This document shows positions 15,930 to 24,389 of a stretch of 64,000 nt of DNA, in pieces. Position numbers and translations under genes: made by a program. How positions within the stretch are numbered: position 1 is the first letter of the stretch; every line of letters begins with the position of its first letter. Origin of the DNA: Streptacidiphilus jiangxiensis (GTDB taxonomy: Bacteria; Actinomycetota; Actinomycetes; Streptomycetales; Streptomycetaceae); assembly GCF_900109465.1 (NCBI RefSeq), contig NZ_FOAZ01000024.1:1-64000 (forward strand), given 5' to 3'. The notes under the pieces were generated by a model. That model was not told where the DNA came from. It saw only the letters and a program-made list of their open reading frames with translations, and searched no databases.

Positions 15930-16002
15930 GTTCACGCGGGAAGGGTGTGCGGAACGGCCCGGAGCGAGGCTCGACGGGCGCGGTGGTGCTGGGCGGAAGG
16001 GC

Positions 16003-16044
16003 TCAGCAGCCGCACATTCGACAACAGCGCATCATGCTGCGCAT
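16003..16044 (-). CDS. Cysteine-rich leader peptide upstream of metNIQ (13 aa)
   Basis: A 14-codon ORF reads MRSMMRCCRMCGC-stop, with four Cys and four Met in 13 residues. It starts with ATG at 16044. CAGGTGG about ten bases upstream is a plausible ribosome binding site. It ends 115 bp before metN. A sulfur-amino-acid-rich ORF ahead of a methionine uptake operon is the expected architecture for translation-dependent attenuation: stalling at Cys (or Met) codons changes leader RNA folding. Poly-cysteine upstream ORFs regulating sulfur genes are known in mycobacteria. Whether this one acts in that way is inference. The peptide could also be a small metal- or thiol-reactive product. Confidence 0.65.
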   Translation of the reverse strand: MRSMMRCCRMCGC

Positions 16045-16100
16045 GCCACGACCACCTGCCGGCATCGCGCCGGTGATGTGGGTGTGCGTGGTCGTCGTCA

Positions 16101-16125
16101 TGGACCACAGTTAAACAGATGGTCC
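16101..16125. promoter_or_regulatory. Inverted repeat in the metNIQ promoter region
   Basis: TGGACCA (16101-16107) and TGGTCC (16120-16125) are inverted around an AT-rich core containing AGTTAAAC. On the minus strand TTGGGT near 16133-16138 and TTAACT near 16109-16114 could be weak -35/-10 elements, placing the start of transcription about 50 bases upstream of the leader ORF. Candidate repressor site; the regulator is unknown. Confidence 0.4.
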
Positions 16126-16214
16126 GCAGATCACCCAAAAGGGACGTTCACACTGTGAGACGACTCATGGGACGAAGGCCGGGAAACCGAAGGGGCGCCT
16201 GGGAGGACCGGGAT

Positions 16215-16255
16215 CGCGCCGCCCCGCGAACGTGGGGAGAGCCCGGGGCGGCGCG
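16215..16255 (-). terminator. Terminator of the second GNAT gene
   Basis: CGCGCCGCCCC at 16215-16225 and GGGGCGGCGCG at 16245-16255 form a perfect 11-bp stem with a 19-base loop, starting five bases after the GNAT stop codon. It should insulate metNIQ from upstream transcription. Confidence 0.8.
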
Positions 16256-16260
16256 AGACG

Positions 16261-16773
16261 TCACGCGATCGCGGCGAACCGGTCGAGCGCCGGTTCGGTC
16301 CGCTTCTCCAGCACGATGAAGCTGAGCTTGCTGTTGACCTCCTCCACCTGCGTCTGGCGGTAGCCGAGGCGCTGGTAGAGACGCAGGTTGCCGAGGCTGC
16401 GGTGCCCGGTGAACAGCCGGTACCCGACGATCACCGTGCCGTCGGCGGCGAGCTGCTGCTCCATCGCGCGCAGCAGCCGACTGCCGAGCCCGTGCCGCTG
16501 CATCCGCGGGTGGACCATCAGCCGGCCGATCCGGCCCACGCCGTCGTCGTCGACCCGACCGCGCACGCTGCCCACGATCTCGTCACCCAGTCGGGCGACC
16601 AGCACGTGATGCTCCTTCAGTTCCGACCGCATGCTGTCCAGCGTCTGGGTCAGCGGGTCGATGGACCAGTCGCCGTAGAGCTCGGCCTCGCCCTGGTAGC
16701 ACAGGAACTGCAGCTTCAGGATCCGCTCGGCGTCGTCCTCGGTGGCCACCGAGGTGGTCACGCTCATGCCCAC
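16261..16773 (-). CDS. GNAT-family N-acetyltransferase
   Basis: A 170-residue acetyltransferase with the standard GNAT core: VLVARLGDEIVGSVRGRV, IGRLMVHPRMQRHGLGSRLL (acetyl-CoA pyrophosphate loop, R/Q-x-x-G-x-G/A variant) and GNLRLYQRLGYRQTQ near the C-terminus. The GTG at 16773 is chosen because AGGGAGG lies about six bases upstream; ATG at 16767 is the alternative. The substrate is unknown. It is divergent from the FAD monooxygenase, and the shared region holds the palindrome at 16942. Confidence 0.87.
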   Translation of the reverse strand: MGMSVTTSVATEDDAERILKLQFLCYQGEAELYGDWSIDPLTQTLDSMRSELKEHHVLVARLGDEIVGSVRGRVDDDGVGRIGRLMVHPRMQRHGLGSRLLRAMEQQLAADGTVIVGYRLFTGHRSLGNLRLYQRLGYRQTQVEEVNSKLSFIVLEKRTEPALDRFAAIA

Positions 16774-16941
16774 GCGCGTCCTCCCTTTCTCGTGAGCCCG
16801 GTCGCGCGGGACTGAGGGGAGGCGACCGGGTTGCCCTGACCGGAGGTGTGGTCTGCCGGACGATCATGCGTCGTCAGCGGCAGACGTTCCAGTCCCCTTT
16901 ACCCATCGGCCCCCGGATTGCAACCTCCGCCCAGGGGCCTT

Positions 16942-16965
16942 GTAATTCATCGACTGATGAATTAC
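16942..16965. promoter_or_regulatory. AT-rich palindromic operator upstream of the FAD monooxygenase
   Basis: GTAATTCATC-GACT-GATGAATTAC is a perfect inverted repeat with 10-bp arms, strikingly AT-rich for this genome. TTCATC/GATGAA half sites are common in MarR-family operators. It lies 52 bp upstream of the monooxygenase start. No MarR or TetR gene is adjacent. Confidence 0.75.
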
Positions 16966-17016
16966 TGTCGGAACAGGTCGACACGGAGCACTCGGACAGC
17001 AATGGGGGAACACGCC

Positions 17017-18501
17017 ATGGACACCGCACTGAACACCACTCGGAACCTCGACTACGACGTCCTGGTCGTCGGCGCGGGGCCGACGGGCCTGCTGCTCGCG
17101 GGCGACGTGGCAGCCGCCGGGCTCCGGGTCGCCGTGCTGGAGCGGCGCGTCGAGGAGTCCCAGCTCACCCGGGCCTTCGCCGTCCACGCCCGCACCCTGG
17201 AGGAGCTCGACGCCCGCGGCCTGGCCGAGGAGCTGCTGGAGACCGGCGCGCGGCTGCAGAGCCTCAGCATCTTCGGCGCCGTCAAGGTCGACATGAGCAG
17301 GCTCCCGAGCCGGTTCCCCGAGCTGCTGATCACCCCTCAGTACCAGACCGAGCGGGTCCTGCTGCGCCGCGCCCTGGACGCCGGCGCCACCGTGCTGCGC
17401 GGCGCCGAGGTCACCGCACTACGCCAGGACGCGGACGGCGTCGAGCTCGACGCCCGGATCGACGGCCAGGTCGTCACCTACCGCGCGGCCTACGCCGTCG
17501 GCAGCGACGGCGTGCGCAGCACCGTGCGACAGCTGCTCGGCGTCGACTACCCGGGCGAGTCGGCGATCTCCTCCGTGATGCTGGCCGACGTGCAGCTGGA
17601 CACCACGCCGGAGGAGGTGCTGACCGTCGGCGCGAGCAAGGAGGGCTTCGCCTTCCTGGCGCCCTACGGCGACGGCTGGTACCGCATCCTCGCCTGGGAC
17701 CGCTCCGCTCAGCTCCCCGACTCGGCGCCGGTGGACTTCGACGCCCTGTGCCGCCTGGTCACCACGGTCCTCGGCAAGGACTACGGGCTGCGCGACCCCC
17801 GCTTCGTCTCGCGCTTCCACAGCGACGAGCGGCAGGCCACGACGTACCGGGTCGGCCGGGTCTTCCTGGCCGGGGACGCGGCGCACTGCCACTCCCCCGC
17901 AGGCGGCCAGGGCATGAACACCGGCCTGCAGGACGCCGCGAACCTCGGCTGGAAGCTGGTCGCGGCGGTGCGCGGCTGGGCGGCGCCCGGCCTGCTCGAC
18001 AGCTACCAGGCCGAGCGTCACCCCGTCGGCGCGCACGTCCTGCGGACCTCCGGGGGGCTGCTGCGGATCGCCATCGGCCAGTCCGCGCCACTGCGGCTCG
18101 CCCGCGCGCTGGCCAAGGCGTTCGGCCCGCACCTGACCCCGCTGGCCCGCCGCGGCGGCCTGGAGGTCTCCGGCATCTCCGTCTCCTACCGCGACCAGGC
18201 CCCCGCCGGCTCGCACCGCCTCGTCGGCGACCGCGCCGCGGACGTCCCGCTGGCCGCGGACCCGGACGACAAGGGCCCCACCCGCCTCTACGAGGCGCTG
18301 CGCGAGGGCCGCTTCGTCCTTGCCGGACCGAGCAGCGCCTCCCTCCCCGAAGACTGGTCCGACCGCGTCGTGTCGGCGACGGCCCCGAGCCTCACCCACG
18401 AGTGGGTCCTCGTCCGCCCGGACGGCTACGTGGCCTGGGCGGCCGACAACCCGTCCGCGGAGCAGCTCCAGGCGGGCCTGTCAGGTTGGCTCGGCGAGTA
18501 G
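17017..18501 (+). CDS. FAD-dependent aromatic hydroxylase-type monooxygenase
   Basis: A 494-residue class A flavoprotein monooxygenase (UbiH/PheA/MhpA-like). The N-terminal Rossmann motif is VLVVGAGPTGLLLAGDVAAA. GSDGVRSTVR is the DG region, and RVFLAGDAAHCHSPAGGQGMN the FAD ribityl-binding GD motif. A short thioredoxin-like C-terminal region follows. Such enzymes hydroxylate phenols or polyketides with NADPH and oxygen; the substrate is not inferable. ATG 17017 was chosen for the GGGGGAA site eight bases upstream; ATG 17002 is in frame but has no comparable site. The palindromic operator at 16942 suggests substrate-induced control. Confidence 0.92.
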   Translation: MDTALNTTRNLDYDVLVVGAGPTGLLLAGDVAAAGLRVAVLERRVEESQLTRAFAVHARTLEELDARGLAEELLETGARLQSLSIFGAVKVDMSRLPSRFPELLITPQYQTERVLLRRALDAGATVLRGAEVTALRQDADGVELDARIDGQVVTYRAAYAVGSDGVRSTVRQLLGVDYPGESAISSVMLADVQLDTTPEEVLTVGASKEGFAFLAPYGDGWYRILAWDRSAQLPDSAPVDFDALCRLVTTVLGKDYGLRDPRFVSRFHSDERQATTYRVGRVFLAGDAAHCHSPAGGQGMNTGLQDAANLGWKLVAAVRGWAAPGLLDSYQAERHPVGAHVLRTSGGLLRIAIGQSAPLRLARALAKAFGPHLTPLARRGGLEVSGISVSYRDQAPAGSHRLVGDRAADVPLAADPDDKGPTRLYEALREGRFVLAGPSSASLPEDWSDRVVSATAPSLTHEWVLVRPDGYVAWAADNPSAEQLQAGLSGWLGE

Positions 18502-18506
18502 CCCAT

Positions 18507-18611
18507 CAGGGGCGCGGGGAACTGCGCGACAAGCCACTGATGTGCGGTTGGTCCTCACCAGCAGGGCCGTCCGCACATCGTTGGTTGCTCGCGCGGTTCC
18601 CCGCGCCCCTG
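18507..18611. repeat. Palindromic intergenic repeat, copy 3
   Basis: Left arm CAGGGGCGCGGGGAACTGCG begins at 18507, six bases after the monooxygenase stop. The right arm ends CCGCGCCCCTG at 18611, followed by GTTGCACC. Its inner segment (ATGTGCGG ... GCAGGGCCGTCCGCACAT) is inverted relative to copies 1 and 5. It could serve as a bidirectional terminator between two convergent genes. Confidence 0.9.
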
Positions 18612-18624
18612 AACGTCGTTGCAC

Positions 18625-18891
18625 CTAGATGTCCGGGTTCAGCATCCGCCGCAGACAGGCCAGGCAGCGGGAACGCGTTGGCCCGATGCTGCCGCGCGGG
18701 ATGTTCAGGGTCTCGGCGAGCGAGCCGTAGTCCGCACCCGGGTCGTCAAGCTGCGCAGCCATCAGACGCGCACAGCGGGTGGGAAGGCGTGCGACCGCGG
18801 CGCGCAGCGCCGTCGCGCGCTCCCTGGCGAGGTGGCGGGCCTCCGGGCAGCCGCCCGGGCGGGGAAGCCGCAGGCCGACGGGGATCTCCAT
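18625..18891 (-). CDS. Sigma-70 region 4-like HTH protein, short or truncated
   Basis: An 88-residue protein. Residues about 38-85 (LPTRCARLMAAQLDDPGADY, then SLAETLNIPRGSIGPTRSRC) match the helix-turn-helix region 4 of ECF sigma factors, including the GSIGPTRxRCLxxLRR end typical of one actinobacterial group. Region 2, needed for core binding and -10 recognition, is absent and is not visible in the other frames upstream. It is thus either a stand-alone region-4 adaptor or the remnant of a larger sigma gene. It converges on the FAD monooxygenase, with repeat copy 3 between them. Confidence 0.6.
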   Translation of the reverse strand: MEIPVGLRLPRPGGCPEARHLARERATALRAAVARLPTRCARLMAAQLDDPGADYGSLAETLNIPRGSIGPTRSRCLACLRRMLNPDI

Positions 18892-19010
18892 GCGGGAGCA
18901 GACGCGCCCGGGCCCGGGGCCGACTCCCGCCGCAGTGCGGAATCACTCCGTCGGCGTACCGCTCTTCATCCAGTGATCAACGGAATGTAACCCGGGGACA
19001 GGTGCCCGCG

Positions 19011-19022
19011 TACCGATCGGTA
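19011..19022. promoter_or_regulatory. Palindrome at the plsC promoter
   Basis: TACCGATCGGTA is a perfect 12-bp palindrome of the TetR-operator type. It is centred about 20 bp upstream of TAGGAT (19035-19040), a good -10 element, so it covers the -35 position. The start codon lies 43 bp beyond the -10 box. Probable repressor or activator site for the acyltransferase gene. Confidence 0.55.
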
Positions 19023-19082
19023 ACAGAAGCGGACTAGGATCACCACATCCCGCGATCGAGCCTGGCCCACGACGGAGGCACG

Positions 19083-19820
19083 GTGTTCTACTGGACGCTC
19101 AAGAGGATCATTGTCGGCCCGCTGGTCCGCACGCTGTACCGGCCGCGGGTCACCGGCCTCGAGAACATCCCCGTGGACGGCCCCGCGATCATCGCGCCCA
19201 ACCACCTCTCCTTCTGCGACTCCGTGTTCCTGCCGCTGGCCGCGCCGCGACAGGTCCACTACGTGGCCAAGGAGGAGTACTTCATCGGCAAGGGCGTCAA
19301 GGGCCGGCTGATGGCGTGGTTCTTCACCGGCGTGGGCGCCGTTCCGGTGGACCGGAGCGGCGGGCGCGCGTCGATGGCGGCGATCGACACCGGGATGGCC
19401 CAGCTGAAGAAGGGTCGGCTCTTCGGCATCTACCCGGAGGGCACCCGCTCCCCCGACGGGCGGCTGCACCGCGGTCGCACCGGCGTCGCGCACCTCGCGC
19501 TCGCCAGTGGCGCGCCGGTGATCCCGGTCGGTCTGGTGAACACCGACCAGGTGCAGGCCAACGGCAGCATGCGCTGGCGTCGGCCGTTCCGGGTCCGCCC
19601 GGAGATCCACTTCGGCAAGCCGCTCACCTTCGAGCGGTACGAGGGGATGCAGCGCGACCGGTTCGTACTGCGGGCCGTGACGGACGAGATCGTCTCGGAG
19701 ATCCTGGCCCTGTCGGGCCAGGAGTACGTGGACATGTACGCCACCAAGGCCAAGCTGCTGGCCGCGAAGGCGGCCAAGCCGGCGGACCGGAACCGCGACG
19801 GCCTCAAGGACGCGGCGTAG
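19083..19820 (+). CDS. plsC: 1-acyl-glycerol-3-phosphate O-acyltransferase (PlsC family)
   Basis: A 245-residue membrane-associated acyltransferase with the catalytic NHLSFCD (NHx4D) motif at about residues 40-46, the glycerophosphate-binding YPEGTRSPDG, and VPVDRSGG between them. It transfers an acyl chain to lysophosphatidate in phospholipid synthesis at the inner face of the membrane. Related family members acylate other alcohols, so the exact acceptor is open. GTG start with GGAGG seven bases upstream. The 3' end overlaps the convergent ABM-domain gene by 17 bp. Confidence 0.93.
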   Translation: MFYWTLKRIIVGPLVRTLYRPRVTGLENIPVDGPAIIAPNHLSFCDSVFLPLAAPRQVHYVAKEEYFIGKGVKGRLMAWFFTGVGAVPVDRSGGRASMAAIDTGMAQLKKGRLFGIYPEGTRSPDGRLHRGRTGVAHLALASGAPVIPVGLVNTDQVQANGSMRWRRPFRVRPEIHFGKPLTFERYEGMQRDRFVLRAVTDEIVSEILALSGQEYVDMYATKAKLLAAKAAKPADRNRDGLKDAA

Positions 19821-20175
19821 CGGGCCCGGATGTGAACCCGTAGGAGCGCTCGACCTTGGCCACGTGCAGGGCGAACGACGCGTACCAGTGCTCGCGTCCG
19901 TACGCACGGGCCAGGGCGTGCTCCATGTGCTCCCGCCAGGCGGCGATCGACTCCTCGTCGCGCCAGTACGACACGGTGACCCCGAGGCCGTCCGCGCGCC
20001 GGGCGGCGTCGACCCCGAGGAAGCCGGGCTGATCGGCCGCCAGCTTCATCAGGCGGTCGTCCGTCTCCTGGTAGCCGTCGGGGCCGCCCTCCGCGGCGGC
20101 CCCGCTCAGCACGGCGGTGAACACCACGGCGTAGTAGGGCGGGGCGGGCAGCGAGGCGGGCGTGGGATCGGGCAC
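19804..20175 (-). CDS. Antibiotic biosynthesis monooxygenase (ABM)-domain protein
   Basis: A 123-residue ferredoxin-fold protein: YYAVVFTAVLSG, DDRLMKLAADQPGFLGVDAAR, VTVSYWRDEESIAAWREHMEH and ALARAYGREHWYASFALHVAKVER. The YW(x)3ES(I)xxW(R)xxxxH signature is typical of ABM/EthD-like proteins found in heme degradation and quinone or polyketide oxidation, some of which are cofactor-free. The GTG start has AGGAGG six bases upstream. Substrate unknown. Confidence 0.85.
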   Translation of the reverse strand: MPDPTPASLPAPPYYAVVFTAVLSGAAAEGGPDGYQETDDRLMKLAADQPGFLGVDAARRADGLGVTVSYWRDEESIAAWREHMEHALARAYGREHWYASFALHVAKVERSYGFTSGPATPRP

Positions 20176-20273
20176 GGAGCTCCTCCTACGGACGACAGCG
20201 TCTGTAACGTGTCGAACGATCTTGGAAGCGATCTCGTGCCCGACGCGAGGCCACCCCGCCCCCCACGCGACGG

Positions 20274-21386
20274 TCAGAGCCGGCGGAAGAGCGAGTTGAG
20301 CGACTTCACGGCGGTGTCGGCCAGATTGGTGAGTGCCTGGCCGAGCTCGTCCAGGTCCTCTGCGAGGGTGCTGGGCTCCGCCGAGGCCGAACTCCGCTGC
20401 TCCTGCTCGGCCTTGGACACGGCCGTCACGCCCCGGTAGCCGACCGGGCCCTCGTTGACACGCTGCGACCAGCCCTGGAAGGAACTCCCGTTCGGCGTCA
20501 GGCCGATGGACGCGGAACAGGCCCGTTGGTCGGTCCAGGAGACGCGGTCGAGACCGGAGTCGTCGCCGGTGGCGAGGTGGAGGGTGAGCGGCCCGCCCTG
20601 GTGCCAACGGCCGCCCCATCCCGCCTCAGTGGTGAAGCAGGCTGTCGTCGCCGGGTCGGCGTCGCCGGGGAAGGCCCGGCGGTCCGCCAGCGTGCCGCGC
20701 AGTTCGTACCAGCTGCCGTCCACGTCGCGGATGTGGCCGTAGAAGGTGTTCAGCTCCAGCGCGAAGCAGACCGACGCCTCGGCGCCGGAGCGGGCCCGCC
20801 AGTCGAGGCGGGACGGCATCGCCCCCTCGCCCGAGTCGATGTGCAGCCGCCAAGCCGCCGCCGGCTCCCACTGCTCCGCGCCGGGGGCGCGGCGGTCGGT
20901 GCGGTAGGTGAGCAGGGACGAGGCCACGGAGTCCGCGAGCCACGCGCGTTCGGCGGCATCCCGGTCCCAGACGGCCTCGGCGAACACGCGGTAGAGCCAC
21001 AGCTGCGTGCGCGCGTCGGGCGCGCTGCGCAGGGTCAGGGTGTTGGTCGCACCCGGGCGGAGCAGATCCGTCGGGACGGCGAAGGTGAGCTGCTGCGGAA
21101 GGTCGCCCCCGCCGGGTATGCGGAAGTCGGCGACGACCACCTTGGAGTTGACCGCGAGCTCCAGCGGCGCGTAGCCGGGCCGCGGCCCGAGCTTGGAGAC
21201 AAGCGCGCGGACCTTCACCGTCAGCTCGTCCTTGACGCCCTCCTTGGGCACCTCGAACTCCACGGTGACGGTCCCACCGGCGGTCACCGCGAAGTGGTCC
21301 CGGTCGAACCGGGCGCCGGCGCTGGTGACGACGGCGCCTCCCGCCCGGGGGACGGGAGAGGAGAACTCGACGAAGACAGGCTGCAC
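20274..21386 (-). CDS. Conserved-looking protein of unknown function with beta-rich domains
   Basis: A 370-residue soluble protein without signal peptide or membrane helix. The N-terminal half (about 10-150) looks like a beta-sandwich: AGGTVTVEFEVPKEGVKDEL, LELAVNSKVVVADFRIPGGG, then a Trp/Tyr-rich strand. The second half has WRARSGAEASVCFALELN, HIRDVDGSWYELRGTLADR and LHLATGDDSGLDRVSW. A heptad-like acidic helix (STLAEDLDELGQALTNLAD) closes the protein. I recognise no enzymatic motif; a carbohydrate- or lipid-binding role is only a guess. GTG 21386 has TTGGAG six bases upstream. A GTG at 21410 lies in the repeat and is less likely. Confidence 0.75.
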   Translation of the reverse strand: MQPVFVEFSSPVPRAGGAVVTSAGARFDRDHFAVTAGGTVTVEFEVPKEGVKDELTVKVRALVSKLGPRPGYAPLELAVNSKVVVADFRIPGGGDLPQQLTFAVPTDLLRPGATNTLTLRSAPDARTQLWLYRVFAEAVWDRDAAERAWLADSVASSLLTYRTDRRAPGAEQWEPAAAWRLHIDSGEGAMPSRLDWRARSGAEASVCFALELNTFYGHIRDVDGSWYELRGTLADRRAFPGDADPATTACFTTEAGWGGRWHQGGPLTLHLATGDDSGLDRVSWTDQRACSASIGLTPNGSSFQGWSQRVNEGPVGYRGVTAVSKAEQEQRSSASAEPSTLAEDLDELGQALTNLADTAVKSLNSLFRRL

Positions 21387-21398
21387 ACTCGACTCCAA

Positions 21399-21487
21399 GG
21401 GACGTTGCACGATCCAGGGCGCGGGGAACCACGCGGCCGACCACTTTAGGTGGATGACCTGCTCACCCCTGCATAGTGCAACGTCCC
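21399..21487. repeat. Palindromic intergenic repeat, copy 4 (degenerate)
   Basis: Outer arms GGGACGTTGCAC (21399-21410) and GTGCAACGTCCC (21476-21487) are perfectly inverted. Inside them CAGGGCGCGGGGAACC and TCACCCCTG recall the ends of the family but the central palindrome is decayed. It lies between the unknown gene and argH. Confidence 0.65.
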
Positions 21488-21495
21488 ACTGACAC

Positions 21496-22947
<1,452 letters not shown>

Positions 22948-22966
22948 TCACTCAGGGCGGATGGCA

Positions 22967-22996
22967 TAAGTATGCACGGCACCGTATGAAATTCAA
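22967..22996 (-). promoter_or_regulatory. argH promoter with ARG-box-like sequences
   Basis: On the minus strand TTGAAT (22996-22991), an 18-base spacer and TACTTA (22972-22967) form a good sigma-70-type promoter. AT-rich TGCATA-CTT-ATGC and TTGAATTTCATA stretches across it resemble arginine-repressor (ARG) box half sites, fitting ArgR (29502) control. Confidence 0.6.
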
Positions 22997-23018
22997 AAGC
23001 CGGGGTCGTCGGCCCCCC

Positions 23019-23720
23019 TCAGGCGAGCAGCCCCCGCAGGGCGCGCGTGACGATGCGGTCGAAGAGCTCGTCCGGCGACTTGGAGCCCTTCGACGGCCGT
23101 GCGTCGATCAGCGCCGCGGCCAGGTGGGGCTGCTCGCCGGTGGCCGCCACGTGCGCGAGGTAGAGCTGCTGGGCACGCCGCCACGGTGGCGGCTCCTCCG
23201 CGTCCTCCTGCTGGGCGAGTTGGGCCCGCACCAGAGAGGTGATCAGCGACATCAGCACCGAGACGCCCTCCAGCTTCTGCCGACCGCTCAGCGGCAGGTC
23301 GACGAGGGTGGCCAGGCAGCGGTCGAGAAAGCCCAGCGTGTGCGGCCCGACCGGGACGCTGCCGTTGAAGACGTCCAGCAGCCAGGGGTGCCGCAGGCAG
23401 ACACCGCGCGCCTGGCGCGCGAGGAGCAGCAGGTCGTCGAGCCAGGCGCGGCCACCGATGCCCTCGTAGGAGATCTCGGCGTTGACCCGGTCGACCATGA
23501 GCTCGATCAGCTCGTCGCGGGTGGTGACGTAGCGGTAGAGCGAGGCGGGCGCGGAGCCGAGCGACCGTGCGACGGCGCGCATCGTCACGGCGGCGAGCCC
23601 CTGCGCGTCGGCCAGTTCGACCCCGGTCTCGGCCAGGCGGTCGCGGTCGAACCCGGGGGCCGGTCCGCGTCCGGAGCGCTCCGGACGGAGCCAGATGCTG
23701 GTCTCAGACTGCTCGGGCAT
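23019..23720 (-). CDS. TetR-family transcriptional regulator
   Basis: A 233-residue regulator. The N-terminal HTH (about 25-75) reads RLAETGVELADAQGLAAVTM, RAVARSLGSAPASLYRYV and the recognition-end TTRDELIELMVD. The C-terminal ligand-binding part is Leu-rich and resembles the TetR_C group. The start ATG has GAAGGG about ten bases upstream. It diverges from the PEBP gene, and two copies of a CTGCGAAC...GCAG element lie in the 96-bp gap, so it probably represses both itself and that gene. The ligand is unknown. Confidence 0.9.
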   Translation of the reverse strand: MPEQSETSIWLRPERSGRGPAPGFDRDRLAETGVELADAQGLAAVTMRAVARSLGSAPASLYRYVTTRDELIELMVDRVNAEISYEGIGGRAWLDDLLLLARQARGVCLRHPWLLDVFNGSVPVGPHTLGFLDRCLATLVDLPLSGRQKLEGVSVLMSLITSLVRAQLAQQEDAEEPPPWRRAQQLYLAHVAATGEQPHLAAALIDARPSKGSKSPDELFDRIVTRALRGLLA

Positions 23721-23737
23721 CGACCGACCCTTCTTTT

Positions 23738-23756
23738 CTGCGAACGCCGTATGCAG
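23738..23756. promoter_or_regulatory. TetR operator candidate, copy A
   Basis: CTGCGAACGCCGTATGCAG shares its first eight bases and last four with copy B and has the same 19-bp length. Its ends CTGC/GCAG are inverted. It sits just upstream of the TetR ribosome binding site. Confidence 0.65.
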
Positions 23757-23775
23757 TACCTTAGTGGCATCACTA

Positions 23776-23794
23776 CTGCGAACAACGATCGCAG
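23776..23794. promoter_or_regulatory. TetR operator candidate, copy B
   Basis: CTGCGAACAACGATCGCAG has perfect 6-bp inverted ends (CTGCGA/TCGCAG). It is spaced 38 bp from copy A, which would put two dimers nearly on the same face of the helix. It lies immediately upstream of the PEBP ribosome binding site. Confidence 0.7.
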
Positions 23795-23816
23795 AACGAG
23801 GAGAGGGAACCGCACT

Positions 23817-24374
23817 GTGGCGATCATGGGACGGCTGCTCAAGAACAAGCGCGCCGGCGAGGAGCGGGTCGCCTGGTACCGCCCCAACCTGGGCGGGCCG
23901 GACACCCTGGAGCTGACCAGCGAGGCCTTCGAGCACGAGGCGAGCATGCCGCTGACCCACGCGGGCCGGCGCGCGGGAGGGGACAACACCTCCCCGGCGC
24001 TCACCTGGTCCCCCGCACCGGAGGGGACGGCCCAGCTGCTGCTGGTCTTCGAGGACCCCGACGTGCCGATGTCCAACCCCGCGGTGCACACCGTGGCGCT
24101 CATCGACCCGAAGCTCACGACGCTGCCCACCGGCGGGCTCGACAAGGGCAGCCCCGCGCAGGGCGTGCAGTTGCTGCGCTCCACCATGAGCAGCGGGTAC
24201 TTCGGCCCGGAGCCGATCAAGGGCCACGGCCCGCACCGGTACGTCTTCCAGCTCTTCGCGCTCGCCGAGCCGCTGGGCGACGACGCACGGCAGGCCCGGC
24301 CGCGGGCCCTCCTCGACGCCGTCGCGGGCCCGGTCCTGGCCCGCGGACGGCTCGACGGGATCTACGAGCGCTGA
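23817..24374 (+). CDS. YbhB/YbcL-type PEBP-like protein
   Basis: A 185-residue cytoplasmic phosphatidylethanolamine-binding-protein-like protein. The conserved ligand pocket motifs are GGDNTSPALTWSPAPEGTAQ, LVFEDPDVP, AVHTVALID and GHGPHRYVFQLFAL. Bacterial members bind small anionic or lipid ligands; physiological function is poorly known. The GTG at 23817 follows GAGGAGAGGG; ATG 23826 is an alternative. It is divergent from the TetR gene and probably under its control. Confidence 0.9.
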   Translation: MAIMGRLLKNKRAGEERVAWYRPNLGGPDTLELTSEAFEHEASMPLTHAGRRAGGDNTSPALTWSPAPEGTAQLLLVFEDPDVPMSNPAVHTVALIDPKLTTLPTGGLDKGSPAQGVQLLRSTMSSGYFGPEPIKGHGPHRYVFQLFALAEPLGDDARQARPRALLDAVAGPVLARGRLDGIYER

Positions 24375-24389
24375 GCGCTCGCGCGCAGG

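Noticed and set aside
15888-16130. SAM riboswitch before metN
   Set aside because: No SAM-I type core stems or consensus found in the leader. The cysteine-rich ORF is the more specific feature.
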